From Chitinophagaceae bacterium (GTDB taxonomy: Bacteria > Bacteroidota > Bacteroidia > Chitinophagales > Chitinophagaceae), in assembly GCA_016721085.1 (NCBI GenBank), contig JADKJI010000016.1, positions 62,001-126,000 on the forward strand: a DNA stretch of 64,000 nt, in the 5' to 3' direction. This document shows positions 20,696 through 32,182 of the stretch, piece by piece (the stretch's first letter is position 1; each line of letters starts with the position of its first letter). The notes under the pieces are model-generated. The model worked only from the letters and a program-made list of their open reading frames with translations. It ran no database searches and had not been told where the DNA came from. A program made the position numbers and the translations under genes.

Positions 20696-22194
20696 ATGAA
20701 AAAGAAATGCTTTATTCCCGGAGTGGTGGCTATTATTCTTTGTTTTCTTTTTGGACAGGTTGCAGCTCAAAACATAGGTATTGGCAATAACAATCCGGGT
20801 TTCAAACTCGACCTGAGTGGCCGGTTAAAGATAAGGGGTGGGCAGGGATCTATTGCTAGTGCCGGTATCTGGTTAGGAGGAATAAACAGTGACTCAGCCC
20901 TGAACAAGGCTTTTATGGGAATGGCCAGTGATTCAATCGTAGGGTTTTATGGTGAATTAGGAGCAGGCTGGTCTTTGAATATAAATGCTATTAATGGACG
21001 GGTAGGGATAGGCAATTTAAACCCCTCATTTCCTCTTTCATTTAGTGACCAAGCAGGTGATAAAATATCATTATATCGGGAAGGAAATGGTAATTATTAT
21101 GGAATGGGCATTGGTAATTCAACCTTACAAGTTATAACACCTAGTAGTAATTCAGATATTGTTTTAGGGATAGGCCTTAGTAACAGTCTTACAGAGAATA
21201 TGCGGGTAAAAGGAAATGGAATTGTAGGAATTGGTTCTACAAATCCTTTGCTTGCCGGACTGGTAGTTGACAAGAAAGTAGGCGCCACAAATGCCAGATG
21301 CAAGTACTACTCTACGGGTGTAGTAATTTAGAATCTTCATTCTCCTGTATTGGGTTTGCAAGTTATTACAATGGTTCAAGAAAAATATTGCTACAGGGTA
21401 TAGTGGGTATATTGGTGTAGATCCTACAAGCGGTGGTATGCAGTTTTCGGTTTCCAATGCTGCTGCAAACGCAAACGCTACGCCTACTGTAAATACAGGA
21501 ATTTTAATATCGCCTGCTGGTAATATCGGAATTGGCATTACTGACCCGGTTTATAAATTGGATATAGCCAGCCGTATTCGTATAAGAGGTGCTGCAGGAT
21601 TTACTGCAGGGCTTTGGCTGAATAATGAGAGCAATACAGCTATCCCAGCTTTTATTGGGATGCAGAATGATAATAAGGTTGGATTTTATGGTGCTGGTGT
21701 AGGTTGGAACCTGACGATGGACACACAGAATGGAGCTTTATTTGTTGGTGACAATGCGGGTACTTCAGGCCAGGTGTTGATAAGCAGGGGTAATAGTCAG
21801 AGTCCTATCTGGAGTAATACTTCAAATTTGCTAAAATCATATGTAGTTCAAGGAGTTGGCCCATTGCAAGGGGCACTTACTACAAGTACCTATCAGGATA
21901 TACCCTATAATACACTTTATTTAATCAAATTTGAAATAGCTATGGTATCTGTTAATGCACATTTTGCTATTAATGGAAACACAAATTGTTTGGTTTGTGC
22001 TCCCGGCGGCGCTGATATACTTATAACACTTGAGAGTACCGTGTTGCCCTGCAGCTCAGGTTATAGCTTATTTATATCCTATGCTAAGAGATAATAGTTA
22101 CCAGTCTTATATGGACGCATCCGTTGCTAATTATGTATGCGACATAACACCTGGGAACTATACCATTAAGGCTAAAGCTAAAAACCTATGTTAA
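20696..22194 (+). CDS. Secreted fibre-like protein, third copy (three frameshifts)
   Basis: A signal peptide ending VAAQN is followed by IGIGNNNPGFKLDLSGRL and by fibre modules like those of 14270 and 16590 (ENMRVKGNGIVGIGSTNP). The frame changes near 21295-21320 and again near 21395; the joined text reads STGSNLESSFSCIGFASYYN followed by YSGYIGVDPTSGG. A third change near 22070-22085 moves the end from a short tail to DASVANYVCDITPGNYTIKA and a stop at 22192-22194. A C-terminal beta domain with cysteines (NCLVCAPGG) parallels the second fibre. Three slips in one gene could also mean real decay, but the frames on both sides remain conserved. It is probably a surface fibre. Confidence 0.65.
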
Positions 22195-22366
22195 CATGAG
22201 TAATGTTGATATAGGCTGCAGACAACTATCTGCCATTGTTGTGCCAAGGTGATCTAATACATTTTTATTGTAATAGCAAAGCTTCTGGGAAGTTATATTT
22301 TAACTATGATCAAATGAGGATAAAAAGATTTATAAAAATCAAAGTTATTAATCATTTTTAATTGTC

Positions 22367-22739
22367 ATGTTTTCAGTTTATTGATTAATACTTGTATTAG
22401 CAAGAAAAAATTAAAACACTAACGGGTCGGTGGGTAGGAACTTATGGTAATAATGAAAAAAACGAACCCTATTATTTTTCATTTTCATTTAATGAAGATA
22501 GTACAGTAACAACTTATACAGCATATAATAAGATTTATGGACATGGGAAATATAAGTTGGTAAAAGATACGCTCAGCCTTACATATAGAGTTGATAATGA
22601 TGTACAGCAATATGAATGTACCGGCATTTATAATGACAGTACCCGGATGTTAAGTGGAACATGGCGCAGGATCAGCGATGTAGGAACAAGATATAAATAT
22701 ACCCAAAAAGGAAAGTGGATAATGAAGCCTGAACGATAA
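22367..22739 (+). CDS. Small lipocalin-like lipoprotein (frameshifted)
   Basis: The clearest coding part starts around 22402 as IKTLTGRWVGTYGNN and runs to the stop at 22739, including YYFSFSFNEDSTVTTYTAY and MLSGTWRRISDVG, a pattern of small lipocalin-like proteins. One frame over, the preceding bases encode FSLLINTCISKKK, which looks like a lipobox after an ATG at 22367. Two single-base slips (near 22370 and 22405) are needed to join ATG, lipobox and body. The reconstruction is inference; the body is the reliable part. The region 22195-22366 shows no gene. Confidence 0.45.
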
Positions 22740-22831
22740 ATGGCCCTCGGGGCCAATGCCAGGATTTGTCTGAGCTGTACAACCAGTGATTATTCAAACG
22801 ATATATGATGTTTTAAAGAAACCATTACAAT

Positions 22832-24174
22832 ATGAAAAGAATATATTTCACATTACTCCTTTTCATCTTTATTGATGATGGCCAGGCGCAAACCAACTTC
22901 GATATTTTTACTTATAAAGCACCTCCTGGGTTTACTCTAGTTGATAATAAAGGGCCCTTGTATTATAAAAAAACGGAAGGCAAAAATTATTGCCAGTTAT
23001 TTATATACGCTGCAACAAACGGGCAAAAAGATGTAGAAAAAGATTTTAGTAAGAACTGGGATTTTTTTGCCAGAAATCCTTCACAAAAAGTAGGCGACCC
23101 AGACACAAAAGAGAAAGATACCATTAATGGATGGCAAACCGTATTTGGCGCTGCAAAAGGAGCATTTAATAAACAGCTTTTCGCCATCACTGTTTCTACA
23201 TTTACAAAAGATAATATCACCTATTTTATAGCAGCTGTTTTCACCGATAAAAAATTCATACCCATTGCACAGGAATTTATTGCCGGAGTAATTCCTAATG
23301 AAGAAAAAATGGTGAAGACACAAAGCAAACCACCTGTACAGGAAGTAACCGCTGGAAACATAAAGCCGGCTAGTAGTAATGGCATTACAAAATTTAATAC
23401 AACATTTGATGATGGGTGGTTTTCTACTGCTATGGAAAATTATGTAAAGGTTACAAAGGCTGGTACAGAAGTGCGGCTGCATTTTATTGATAAAGCAATG
23501 GATGATGCAATGCCCAATACTGTTGAATCGCAGGAATATTATTGGTACAAATATGTAATACCCTATTTCACTATCAGCAATCCACAAAAATGGAGCGGTG
23601 TAGAGTATCCTGTTATTTATTTTATGGAAGCCGATGCTGTTGATAAAAAAACAGGCCGGCAGTGTTATGTGGCTATCAAAGTGGTATATGGAGGCGGTGC
23701 CAGGCCGGTTGTAATCATTGCTCCTAACCGGGAAAGCTATCGGAAGGAGTTCCCACATCCAAATGACATAAATAAGATGCTTAACTATAACAAGTTTGCC
23801 GTAACAGCCAATGATATTATTGGCACCTGGAAAGGAAGTGGTGGAGGTGGAGTAGAATATTACAATGCTTATTCAGGTACTTATGCCGGCATGAGTGCAG
23901 TTTCATCAACTGATGAATTTACTTTTAACAGCGATGGCACTTATAGCAGTATGTACCGTTCTGCAAATATAAACAATGGCGGTACTCAGTTTGGCGGACA
24001 GGATTTTAAAGGACCTTTTCTGTAACTGACTGGAGCGTTACTGCGAGCAATCGTTACAAAGGGAAAACAACAACATACAAAGCTCAACTCATAGCAGTTA
24101 AAGGTGGTTATCTGCTTTATATGGAAGATGCAGATAACGCTTCTATGAATTATACTTTATTTAAAGCAAAATAA
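22832..24174 (+). CDS. Family C2: secreted protein related to C1 (frameshifted near the end)
   Basis: A signal peptide ending GQAQ is followed by the family C N-terminal domain (FDIFTYKAPPGFTLVDN, NYCQLFIY; residues about 20-150). After a linker, ITKFNTTFDDGWFSTAMENY starts the same C-terminal region as in C1, which contains DIIGTWKGSGGGG, a lipocalin-like entry. It lacks the middle lipocalin domain of C1. A slip near 24015-24025 truncates the frame at 24025; one frame over, TDWSVTASNRYKGKTTTY continues to a stop at 24172-24174, matching the end of C1. It opens cassette 3, followed by three genes with gaps of 5-18 bases. The function is unknown. Confidence 0.75.
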
Positions 24175-24186
24175 AACATCATAATT

Positions 24187-25338
24187 ATGAAACATGCTGT
24201 TATATGCCTGGTTTTACTCATCAAAATACAAATAGGCTTTACACAGGAAAGACCTTATGTTCAATTTAACTATACACTTCCTGAATCGTTTCAAACCGCT
24301 TATGAGACCGACAAGTTACTTGTGTATAACAAAGAAAAAAAGATTTGTGTAATCATTTATTCGCCTTACAAAGCAGGCAGCAATATTGCTGAAAATTTTA
24401 TACAGCTATGGAATACGCCACAAAAAAACATAGAGGGATATTTTGGAGGTGATGTGTATAAAAGAAACACTACGAAGGTTAATGGGTATCAAATGATGAG
24501 CGGAGAGTTGGAAGGAGAATCAAACAGCCAGGTATTTAAAAAAACAATTCAATTGTACCAGGATGGGAATAGTTGTAATGCCGTAATTGCATTTGTTGAT
24601 AAGGAAACAAACGAACAGCTTCAGTCATTCTGGAAAAGCCTGCAAATTATTCAAAAAGCAATTCCGCTTACCCCGCTTGAACGTTCCTATAATTGGTACA
24701 AAGCCTTACGTGGAGCCGATGCTTCAAACAGTTCCATACAAACGTATCAATCCCAAACAGCAATCAACTTTACAGGTTTTTATGCTGCATCGCAAACCCA
24801 TTTACAAAGGCTGGGCGACAGTTTATTTTATTTACGGGAATTGCCTAACCTGGAAACAATTTATATTGGGCAAACGAGATTTACAGATGCTGCAGCAATG
24901 AACATAGGCTTACTTCCGGCCATTAAACAGGTGCTAAGTATTGACCAGGGCTTTGCGATACCTATTACCAATGCTGGATTTGTGGGTATGAGCAGGGCCG
25001 GTACCCTTGAGATAATTGATTTAAGAGCCGTTGACATACCGGGAGCTACAGATGCAAGTTTGGCACAACTTTCCAGGTTAACAAGATTGCGAAAACTCAT
25101 TGTTAGCAGGGCAACAGCGGTCACGATAAATGGTATAGAGCAGCTCACCCCATTAAAACAATTGCAGGAGCTAAATCTGTCTTACTGTTCAGTTAGCGAT
25201 ACAGATATTCCCCGGCTTACAGCAGTAATTCAACAACTACCGGCATTACGAACTTTATTTTTACAAACTACCGGTATTACTGAGGCTGGTGCTACCCAAT
25301 TGCGGCAAGCATTTCCGGCACTTACCCTTTATCGTTAA
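24187..25338 (+). CDS. Secreted protein: family C N-terminal domain plus leucine-rich repeats
   Basis: The 383-residue protein has a signal peptide ending GFTQ. Residues about 25-160 resemble the family C N-terminal domain (YVQFNYTLPESF, KKICVIIYSP). Residues about 220-380 are leucine-rich repeats (LPNLETIYIGQTRFTD, LKQLQELNLSYCSVSD, LPALRTLFLQTTGITE) of the type used for protein binding. The swap of the lipocalin-like part for leucine-rich repeats suggests the N-terminal domain is a common anchor or adaptor with variable recognition parts; that is inference. It sits 12 bases after C2 and 18 bases before A3. Confidence 0.75.
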   Translation: MKHAVICLVLLIKIQIGFTQERPYVQFNYTLPESFQTAYETDKLLVYNKEKKICVIIYSPYKAGSNIAENFIQLWNTPQKNIEGYFGGDVYKRNTTKVNGYQMMSGELEGESNSQVFKKTIQLYQDGNSCNAVIAFVDKETNEQLQSFWKSLQIIQKAIPLTPLERSYNWYKALRGADASNSSIQTYQSQTAINFTGFYAASQTHLQRLGDSLFYLRELPNLETIYIGQTRFTDAAAMNIGLLPAIKQVLSIDQGFAIPITNAGFVGMSRAGTLEIIDLRAVDIPGATDASLAQLSRLTRLRKLIVSRATAVTINGIEQLTPLKQLQELNLSYCSVSDTDIPRLTAVIQQLPALRTLFLQTTGITEAGATQLRQAFPALTLYR

Positions 25339-25356
25339 AAGACAAAAGTTAATAGA

Positions 25357-27500
25357 ATGAAATTATTAATAAATATCCTCTTTGCTTCTTTACTACTTTT
25401 TACAAATTCACTCTACGCACAAAAAACTATTGATGAAGAAAAAGTAAATAAAGCTGTGGTGTTGATGAAAAAAATGCAAAACAACCTGGCGACATGCAAA
25501 GCATCCTTACCGAAATGCAAGCATTGAAACTCAACAGCGCCGAGAATAAGGAAGCAAGAGAGAGGATGCAAAAAAATGCAATAAATCAGGCAGTAGAAAT
25601 AAAGAAGCAGGTAACTGCTAAGGGCGGAATTACCGAAAAACAAATTAGTGAGTTCAAAGAAAATAAAGACCGTATTGTTCCTGTAAGAGATGATAACAGA
25701 ATTAATGCAGTGCTTAAAAGAGATTTAAGTGATGGCGAACTAAAAAATTATTGCAAAGCTGTATTTGAAGCAGTAAAAAAGGAGATGAATGCTACTGCAG
25801 TTTCGCAGGCAGAGACCATCTATGCAAAACTAAAGGCAAAATATCCATCCACGGCTGCTATGGGGAATGGGGCCATTAGTTGTTATTTATATAATCTTAC
25901 CCAGCAAAGTATTTACATCATGGGCAAAGTGTGCAGTCTGGATGCAGGCGATGACAATAATTTAAACAACTACGCCGCATTGCTTACCAACCACGGTGTG
26001 GAGCAGGGAGCTATACCTATCTTAAATTATCTCAACAGAAAATATGCTAAAAGCCCTGTGGTACTGAGCAATCTTTCGGTAGCATGGATGGGATTGGGGG
26101 ATTTTAAAACGGCAGAAAAATATGCCGACAGTTGTATTCGCTTTTTTCCTGGTAATGCAGCGCAAGCACATTATGTAAAAGCTATTGTAAAGGAAAGCGA
26201 AGGCAACAGGCAGAGTGGGATTGAAGAAATGAAACAAAGCATCGGCGAAAGTTACAGTGCAGAAAAAGAAAGTATACTTAGAAAAATGGGTGGAAAGCTT
26301 GCAGCATTTGACGTTAAGAAAAAGTTGCCGGCAGATGCCTTGGGTTTATCTAAATTTAATTTTCCTACTCTGCCAAAAAGCTACGAAGCAGCAGTGAACG
26401 CTACACTCGAATGGCGAACTTATTACAAAAATTTAGAAAGCAGTATAAAAGACCTGGAAATAAAAACAGAACGGCTTAAAAAAGTGTATGATGCAAAAAC
26501 AACAGCAGATGCAAAAGCAGTCATCGATTTTGCCAAACAAAAGAAAGGCATTACTTATGCTTTTGCCTTCAAAAACAATACTAACCAGAGCTGGAATAAT
26601 TTTTATCAATTACTAGATGAAGATTTTGTAAAGAAAGAAGAACAGTTAATGAAAGAAGTAAGGCAGATTACTGATAAAAACAGCAAAATGCTGGATGAAC
26701 TGGATAAGAAAATAAAAGGAGAGCTGGCAAAACGTTTTGAGCAGGATGCGTTGGGCAAGAAATTTACGGATGCGGAAGCATGCAATGCCTATAAGGAAGC
26801 GTATGACAACTATATGCTACCTGCCAATACAACGTTTGAAAACTTTTACTTAAAATATATAGAGCATAAAAGAAAAATGACCAATGAACTGGTATATGCA
26901 GGCAAACAGTTTATGGATAAAGAGTATTATGACTATTATACAAGCAACGCAAAGCTGCAGTTTTTATACGCCTTGCAATCGGTGAGTTTTGAAATGCCGA
27001 ACTACACGCCAGTATTGGGTGGATATGGATCCGCATGCATCAACGTAAAAACAAATTCATTTACAAATAAAGGCATGGCAAACTGGAATGATTTGAATTG
27101 CGGTAACAAATGGGAAATGAAACTACCTGGGAGTGAAGTTTCAACAGACTGCAATAAAATTACGTTCAAGTTTGACATACTTATTGCTGAAGGTTCTTAC
27201 AGCGAGGATTTGTTTACCGGCCAATGGACAAACATGAGTTTAGAAATAGGCGTAGGCATTGGATCAAAAAAAGTTACTGATAAATTGGGTGTGGAAGTAG
27301 GTGGCATAGGTGCAGAAGTGGGCGCATTCATTGAAATTGATAGATCAGGCATAACAGATTATGGTGGAAAAGGAAAGGTTGGTTTGGAAGGAGGAGATAT
27401 TACCCTTGTTGGTGCGGAAGGAAAAATATCGTTAAAATCCGGCAAACCATCTTTTGAAGTAAAATCCGATATGAGTAAGGCCAGTGTAAGTTATAAATAA
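25357..27500 (+). CDS. Family A3: secreted TPR/coiled-coil protein with glycine-rich C-terminus (frameshifted)
   Basis: The ATG at 25357 gives a signal peptide ending LYAQ and the start KTIDEEKVNKAVVLMKKMQ. The frame then slips by one base near 25468-25485 and continues as GDMQSILTEMQALKLNSAEN to the stop at 27500. The order is the same as in A1: helical N-terminus, TPR part (GVEQGAIPILNYLNRKY, SNLSVAWMGLGDFKTAE), long coiled coil, cysteine-bearing beta region and glycine-rich tail (GVEVGGIGAEVGAFIEI). The total is about 713 residues. It is followed after five bases by family B3. The function is unknown; export is inferred from the signal peptide. Confidence 0.75.
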
Positions 27501-27505
27501 AATGT

Positions 27506-29339
27506 ATGAACAGTTTTAAAAAAATACTTGTATTACTTACTGTTTTTATTTATTGTAAAAGCAGTGCACAAATTAACTGCAACACTCTTGATATAAACAG
27601 AGTGCCTGGTAAATGGGTATGGCAAAAAGGAGGATACGGTACCCAGTGGCAGTATGGTGAGCCTATTCGAAAAGAAATGCAACGTATTATGCCGGTTGCA
27701 TTGGATGGTTTACATGCAACCAACAGTATTGCTTTTGGAGACATTCCAGCTATTCCTAATACTAATACAGCTCCAAAGTATTACGAGTATTATCTTATGC
27801 TGAAAAAATTCGAATGCCTGAAAGGTTATAACATAGTACAACCAGAGGGGGAAACTGGCTGCTGGGTATATTTTGTTGTCAATAGTATTTTCCAGGGAGG
27901 AGCTTCTTTTCAGGATGGATTGAACTTTGGGTATTATGCAAATGAAGGGGGCATGTATCCAGGAGATTTTTATACACAAAAGGATGCCAGCGGAAACAGG
28001 ATTCTGTATGTAAGCACATTTTCTAAAACCAATCAAAAAAGAGGCTACTTTTTTTCTGATAAAGACAGGCTTCCTATTCGGAAAATAAGCTGGAAGGAAT
28101 TGATAATGTCATATTATACTTTTTACAAATAAGGAAATGACAGGTAAACTTACTTACATCAGGGAAGGAATTATAAAAAATGAGAAAGAATTAACAACCA
28201 CTAAATATGAGGATACAAAAAAGTACCTGAATAATTTGATTAGTGATCGTAAGAAGGAAGTATTGAAATTAGAAGAAGAAAAAAATATTCTGCAGAACTG
28301 GTACAACAGTATTCTAAGCCACAAAAAAATAAATGAATTGGCCTATGTGAACAAAAGTTATTTGCAGAAAGAGGGAATAAGTGAATTATTAAACAGTAGT
28401 AATGTTGCAGGAACATATCCGGTTTGGATTGAGGATATTGACTTTTTTGATTTAAAAAAACCAAAAGACCAACCTCAGTCTATATATTTTTCTCTAAGAA
28501 GACAGGATGAAAATCTTCCCAAGAAGAATTTCATGGATTTGGTGTTTAGTCAGTTTAATATGGATGTAATATGTAAAATGGTGGGAGAAGCCCCCAAAAG
28601 ACCGAACGCAATTAATAATATTAATGTTTCATTGCAGGAAGCTAAACCTGAAACTAAATCAAACCAGGTTGGTGTCGCTTCTTATGTATATGAATTTATT
28701 AAAAACCCAATAAATCAATTTCCGGCTACTTGGAATGGTATGAAAAATAGTACAGTACTGGAATATGAAAATAGGAACTGGCTGGCTTTTACTAAAGATG
28801 GGTATTGCTATCCGAAACAGTTTAATAAAGAAATAAAGGACAATTTCAGTCTTTCCTTTGACCTGGGCTGGAATAAGGATATTTCTTACAACAGCGGCTT
28901 GTTCACAGTAAACCTTTGCGAAGTTGAGTACGATAATTCCAGTGAGGCCTATAAGCTGGATGGTAATCAGAAAATGTATATGAGTCTATATGATGGCTAT
29001 GCAGGTAACTTTAATCGTGTCATTTGCTGGTTTGATCCTTACTGGAATGGGGGAGGAACCCTTACTGTATATTCATATAACAAAAATGAAACCCTGGTCT
29101 TCAATAAACGAATTACATTACCTGACTTCTATCTTACAAAGAACAACCATAAAGTTGTCTTAAGTAGAAAAGCAAACTCATTGCTTGTTGATGTCGACGG
29201 TCGCAGAGAAGCTGAATGGGACGCTGTATTCATTCCTTCAATAAAATATAACCTTTGCACTTTTAGCCGCTACAAAGGCAATAATAGTGATAATAAGAAG
29301 GATGTTTTTTATCTCAACAACATCAACCTAAACTACTAA
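27506..29339 (+). CDS. Family B3: secreted protein with LamG-like C-terminal domain (frameshifted)
   Basis: The first frame (27506-28132) has a signal peptide ending SSAQ and the family B landmark LPIRKISWKELI. It ends in a stop that a one-base gain near 28130 removes, continuing as EMTGKLTYIREGIIKNEKEL into the second frame, which ends at 29339. The second part has a charged helical stretch, the segment VAGTYPVWIEDIDFF shared in position with B1, and a beta-sandwich-like C-terminus (FSLSFDLGWNKDISYNS). The total is about 611 residues, close to the 613 of B1, which supports the join. It closes cassette 3. The function is unknown. Confidence 0.75.
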
Positions 29340-29386
29340 CCTGTATTTTCTTCCGGTCTTTCGGACTTTCGGTCTTTCCGACTATT

Positions 29387-30013
29387 TTACACTACTTTAT
29401 TCTCAACAGCCCAACGTATTAACAACGCCGTATTTTTCATATTTAACTTTCGCATCAGATTCTTCCGGTGCGAATCAACTGTACTTAAACTGAGATAAAG
29501 TTTATCTGCAATCTGTGGATTTGTTAAACCTTCAGCAATCATTCCTAATATCTCTTTCTCTCTTCTTGTAAGGATAGGGATTTCCTTAACTGTATCTGCT
29601 GCATCTTTTAAGGTTTGTGCTACATCATGACTCAGGAATAGTTTCCCTTTCATGGCTGTATGGATGGCTTCTACCAATTCTTCTTTAGATGCATTCTTCA
29701 GTAAGTAGCCGCTGGCACCCTGGTCCATCATAGAATCGATATAACTGAATTGATTGAAAGTACTTAACCCCAGGATGAAGATATCGGGATATTGTAACTT
29801 AACATCGCGACATAATTCAACACCAGACTGCCCAGGCATATTTATATCCATCAGAATAACATCCGGTTTCCTATCCTTAATAAACCGCAAGCATTCTATG
29901 CCTGCTGAAGCATATCCTATTAACTCTATATCCGGCTCGTTTTGTAATAATGTCCGAATGCCCTCTATCACCATCAGGTGATCATCTACAATGAAGACGC
30001 TTATCTTATTCAT
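29387..30013 (-). CDS. NarL/LuxR-family response regulator
   Basis: The 208-residue protein has a receiver domain with the acidic pair DD at residues 10-11, the phosphoacceptor Asp 56 in VILMDINMPG and Lys 106 in YLLKNAS. A LuxR-type helix-turn-helix covers about 148-195 (LTRREKEILGMIAEGLTN, STVDSHRKNLMRKL). Its start overlaps the end of the kinase gene by four bases, so the pair is translated together. The family activates transcription as a dimer at inverted repeats. The CCC-spacer-GGG motifs in this window are candidate targets (inference). Confidence 0.93.
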   Translation of the reverse strand: MNKISVFIVDDHLMVIEGIRTLLQNEPDIELIGYASAGIECLRFIKDRKPDVILMDINMPGQSGVELCRDVKLQYPDIFILGLSTFNQFSYIDSMMDQGASGYLLKNASKEELVEAIHTAMKGKLFLSHDVAQTLKDAADTVKEIPILTRREKEILGMIAEGLTNPQIADKLYLSLSTVDSHRKNLMRKLNMKNTALLIRWAVENKVV

Positions 30014-32020
30014 AGATCAATTTCTATATTTACAGAGGTTCCCTTTCCAGCTTCTGATTGAATATCCACTTTACCCTTGATATAAGCCAGACGATTTTTG
30101 ATATTAGCCCAGCCAATTCCTTCAGAAAGTTCAAGAATAGAAGGATCAAACCCTCTGCCATTATCTTCAACAGTGATCAATAGTTTCTGATTTTCATTGC
30201 TTGCCTGCACTACAGCTTCAGAAGCAGCCGCATGCTTCAAAATATTATTCAATAATTCCTGTATTACCCTGTAGATAGTGATACTGGTTGTACTTGGTAA
30301 AGAGAGTTGATCCATTTCATAGGATTGGTATACGACCTTCAATCCTGCTTTGTTATTTAATCCTGCACAGAAATCACGAATAGCAGCATCCAGCCCAAAT
30401 TTTTGTAATGACTCAGGCATCATATTATGAGCCACTCTCCTGAATTCATTGATAGAAGTATCCAGCAGGTTTAATCCTTTTTCAAACCGTTGAAGGTTTT
30501 CCGGTGTCATGATAATGGTGTCTTTCATATCGCTAAAAGAATGTTTTATGCCAGATAAGAGACCGCCAAGACTATCATGCAGATCTCTTGCTAATCGGCT
30601 TCTTTCTTCTTCCTGTCCTTGTAATATGGCCGCAGCGCCAGTAATTTTCTATCATTCTCTAATTCAACAATGCGTTTTTGTTGCAGCACTTTTCTTTGTT
30701 GCAGGTTTCTGAAAATTAGAAATCCTATAATTATGGTTGCGGCTAATAAAATCAGTAAGATGAGATTCTGGATTTCTTTATTTCTTGTTTTTTCCTGCTC
30801 TATTGTCAACTGCTGCTCTTTTTTTGCCAGGGAATATTTTATTTCCATTTCCTTGGTCTTGCGTAATACTTTTTCACCAGTAATATTATTTCTTATCGAA
30901 TCTGCTTTTAGGCTCCATTCCTGAAATGCAGCAACATTCCCAGTAGCTAATTGAATAGCAGCTTTACTTTCAAAGGCTTTGAGTAAGAAGGTCGGTAAGG
31001 TTTTTTCAGTTGCCAGGTGATAGAGACTGTCATTGTATTGCGCAGCTAATACATTATCCTTTTTGTGAAATAATAAGCAGTCCAACCTTCATATGCCAAT
31101 CCCAGGGTTCTTGCATCTTGATTCTGCCTTGCCAGAATGATTACTTCTTCCAGTAAAGGAGCGTTTTCTAAAACTTTACCTGTTTTCGTGTTGAGTGCAG
31201 CTAATCCAAGTAATATTCCCGTTAAAAGGTTATATTCTTTTGTCAACTGAGCTATTTGACGAGCTTCCTTGAAATATGTAGCGGCGCTATCATAGTGTCG
31301 AAGCCTTACATAAGCGTTAGCACTATTTAAAAGTGAAGGACCAAGGCTTAGTGTATCGTTTATGCTTCGAGCTAGTTTTTCCCCTTTGTGGCAATATTCT
31401 AGTGATAACTCATATTGTTCGAGATTTAAATAAATGGTAGCGATATTGCTATAAAGTACTGATTTGAAGTATGCATTACCTGAGTTTTCAATATATGGTC
31501 TAGCTTTTATGTAGTAATCCAGTGCCAGTTCGTTTTGTTGGTTATATAGGTAGGTGTTCGCAGTATTGTTCAGTGTTTTCCCTAAAGCAATAGGATCGTT
31601 CAGCTTTTCAGCTATTGTTATTCCTTCAAGATTCAGTGCTAAGCTTTCATCGAATTTCCCCTGTATACTCAGGATATAGGAATAATCTGCTATATACCGA
31701 AGCCTTCCATAAGAATGCTTCAATTGTTGGCTCAATGCACCTGCTAACTTATAATAAAAAATAGAGGAGTCTGGTTGGTTAGTTTCATATTGCTCACCGA
31801 GCTGAAGAAGGGTAAAGACTTTTGACGTATCTTCTTTCGACTTCGATAAAACCTTTTTAAGACTATCAATTGCAGAATTGTTCTGTGTAAATGTTTGCTT
31901 TGGAAGAAGAAATAGTGCTGAAAACAATATGATATTAATAAAACGAAATCCAGGGTAGTTATTACCAGGGCCTTTTACACAGCGCTTATAAATATTATAT
32001 CGGGGAATGCCTGAAATCAT
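30010..32020 (-). CDS. TPR sensor histidine kinase, second paralogue (two frameshifts)
   Basis: Three overlapping frames join into one kinase of about 670 residues. From 32020: a hydrophobic export segment, TPR repeats (FDESLALNLEGITIAEKL, FKSVLYSNIATIYLNLEQY), then a slip near 31060-31070 that joins WTAYYF to HKKDNVLAAQYNDS. One membrane helix (LILLILLAATIIIGFLIF) follows. A second slip near 30630-30640 joins ENDRKLLA to AAILQGQEEERSRLARDLHD and GGLLSGIKHSF, the phosphoacceptor helix. The HATPase part has ELLNNILKHA, VEDNGRGFD and GIGWANIKNRLAYIKG. It resembles the kinase at 18551-20533 throughout and is coupled to the response regulator at 29387. A double frameshift could mean loss of function, but the implied protein is complete. 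Confidence 0.85.
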
Positions 32021-32108
32021 TTTACATTATATGTTCCTGTGATAAATGAATATACAAAATCCCCTCAGGATTTGTGGCAAATATGAAAGATAATAGATAG
32101 TCCACCTA

Positions 32109-32126
32109 TAGACCCTTCGGGGGATA
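32109..32126. promoter_or_regulatory. CCCTTCGGGGGAT motif, copy 1 beside second kinase
   Basis: TAGACCCTTCGGGGGATA is identical over 17 bases to the motif at 20603. It lies 89 bases before the kinase start (32020, minus strand) and 144 bases before the plus-strand gene at 32270. Confidence 0.55.
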
Positions 32127-32182
32127 TTTCATCTCTTAAAAATAGCTGGTAATTGAGAATCTTTCAGGATTTCCAACTAATT

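Noticed and set aside
14270..22194. Prophage remnant
   Set aside because: The fibre-like proteins have signal peptides, and there is no capsid, terminase, integrase, holin or lysin gene in the window.
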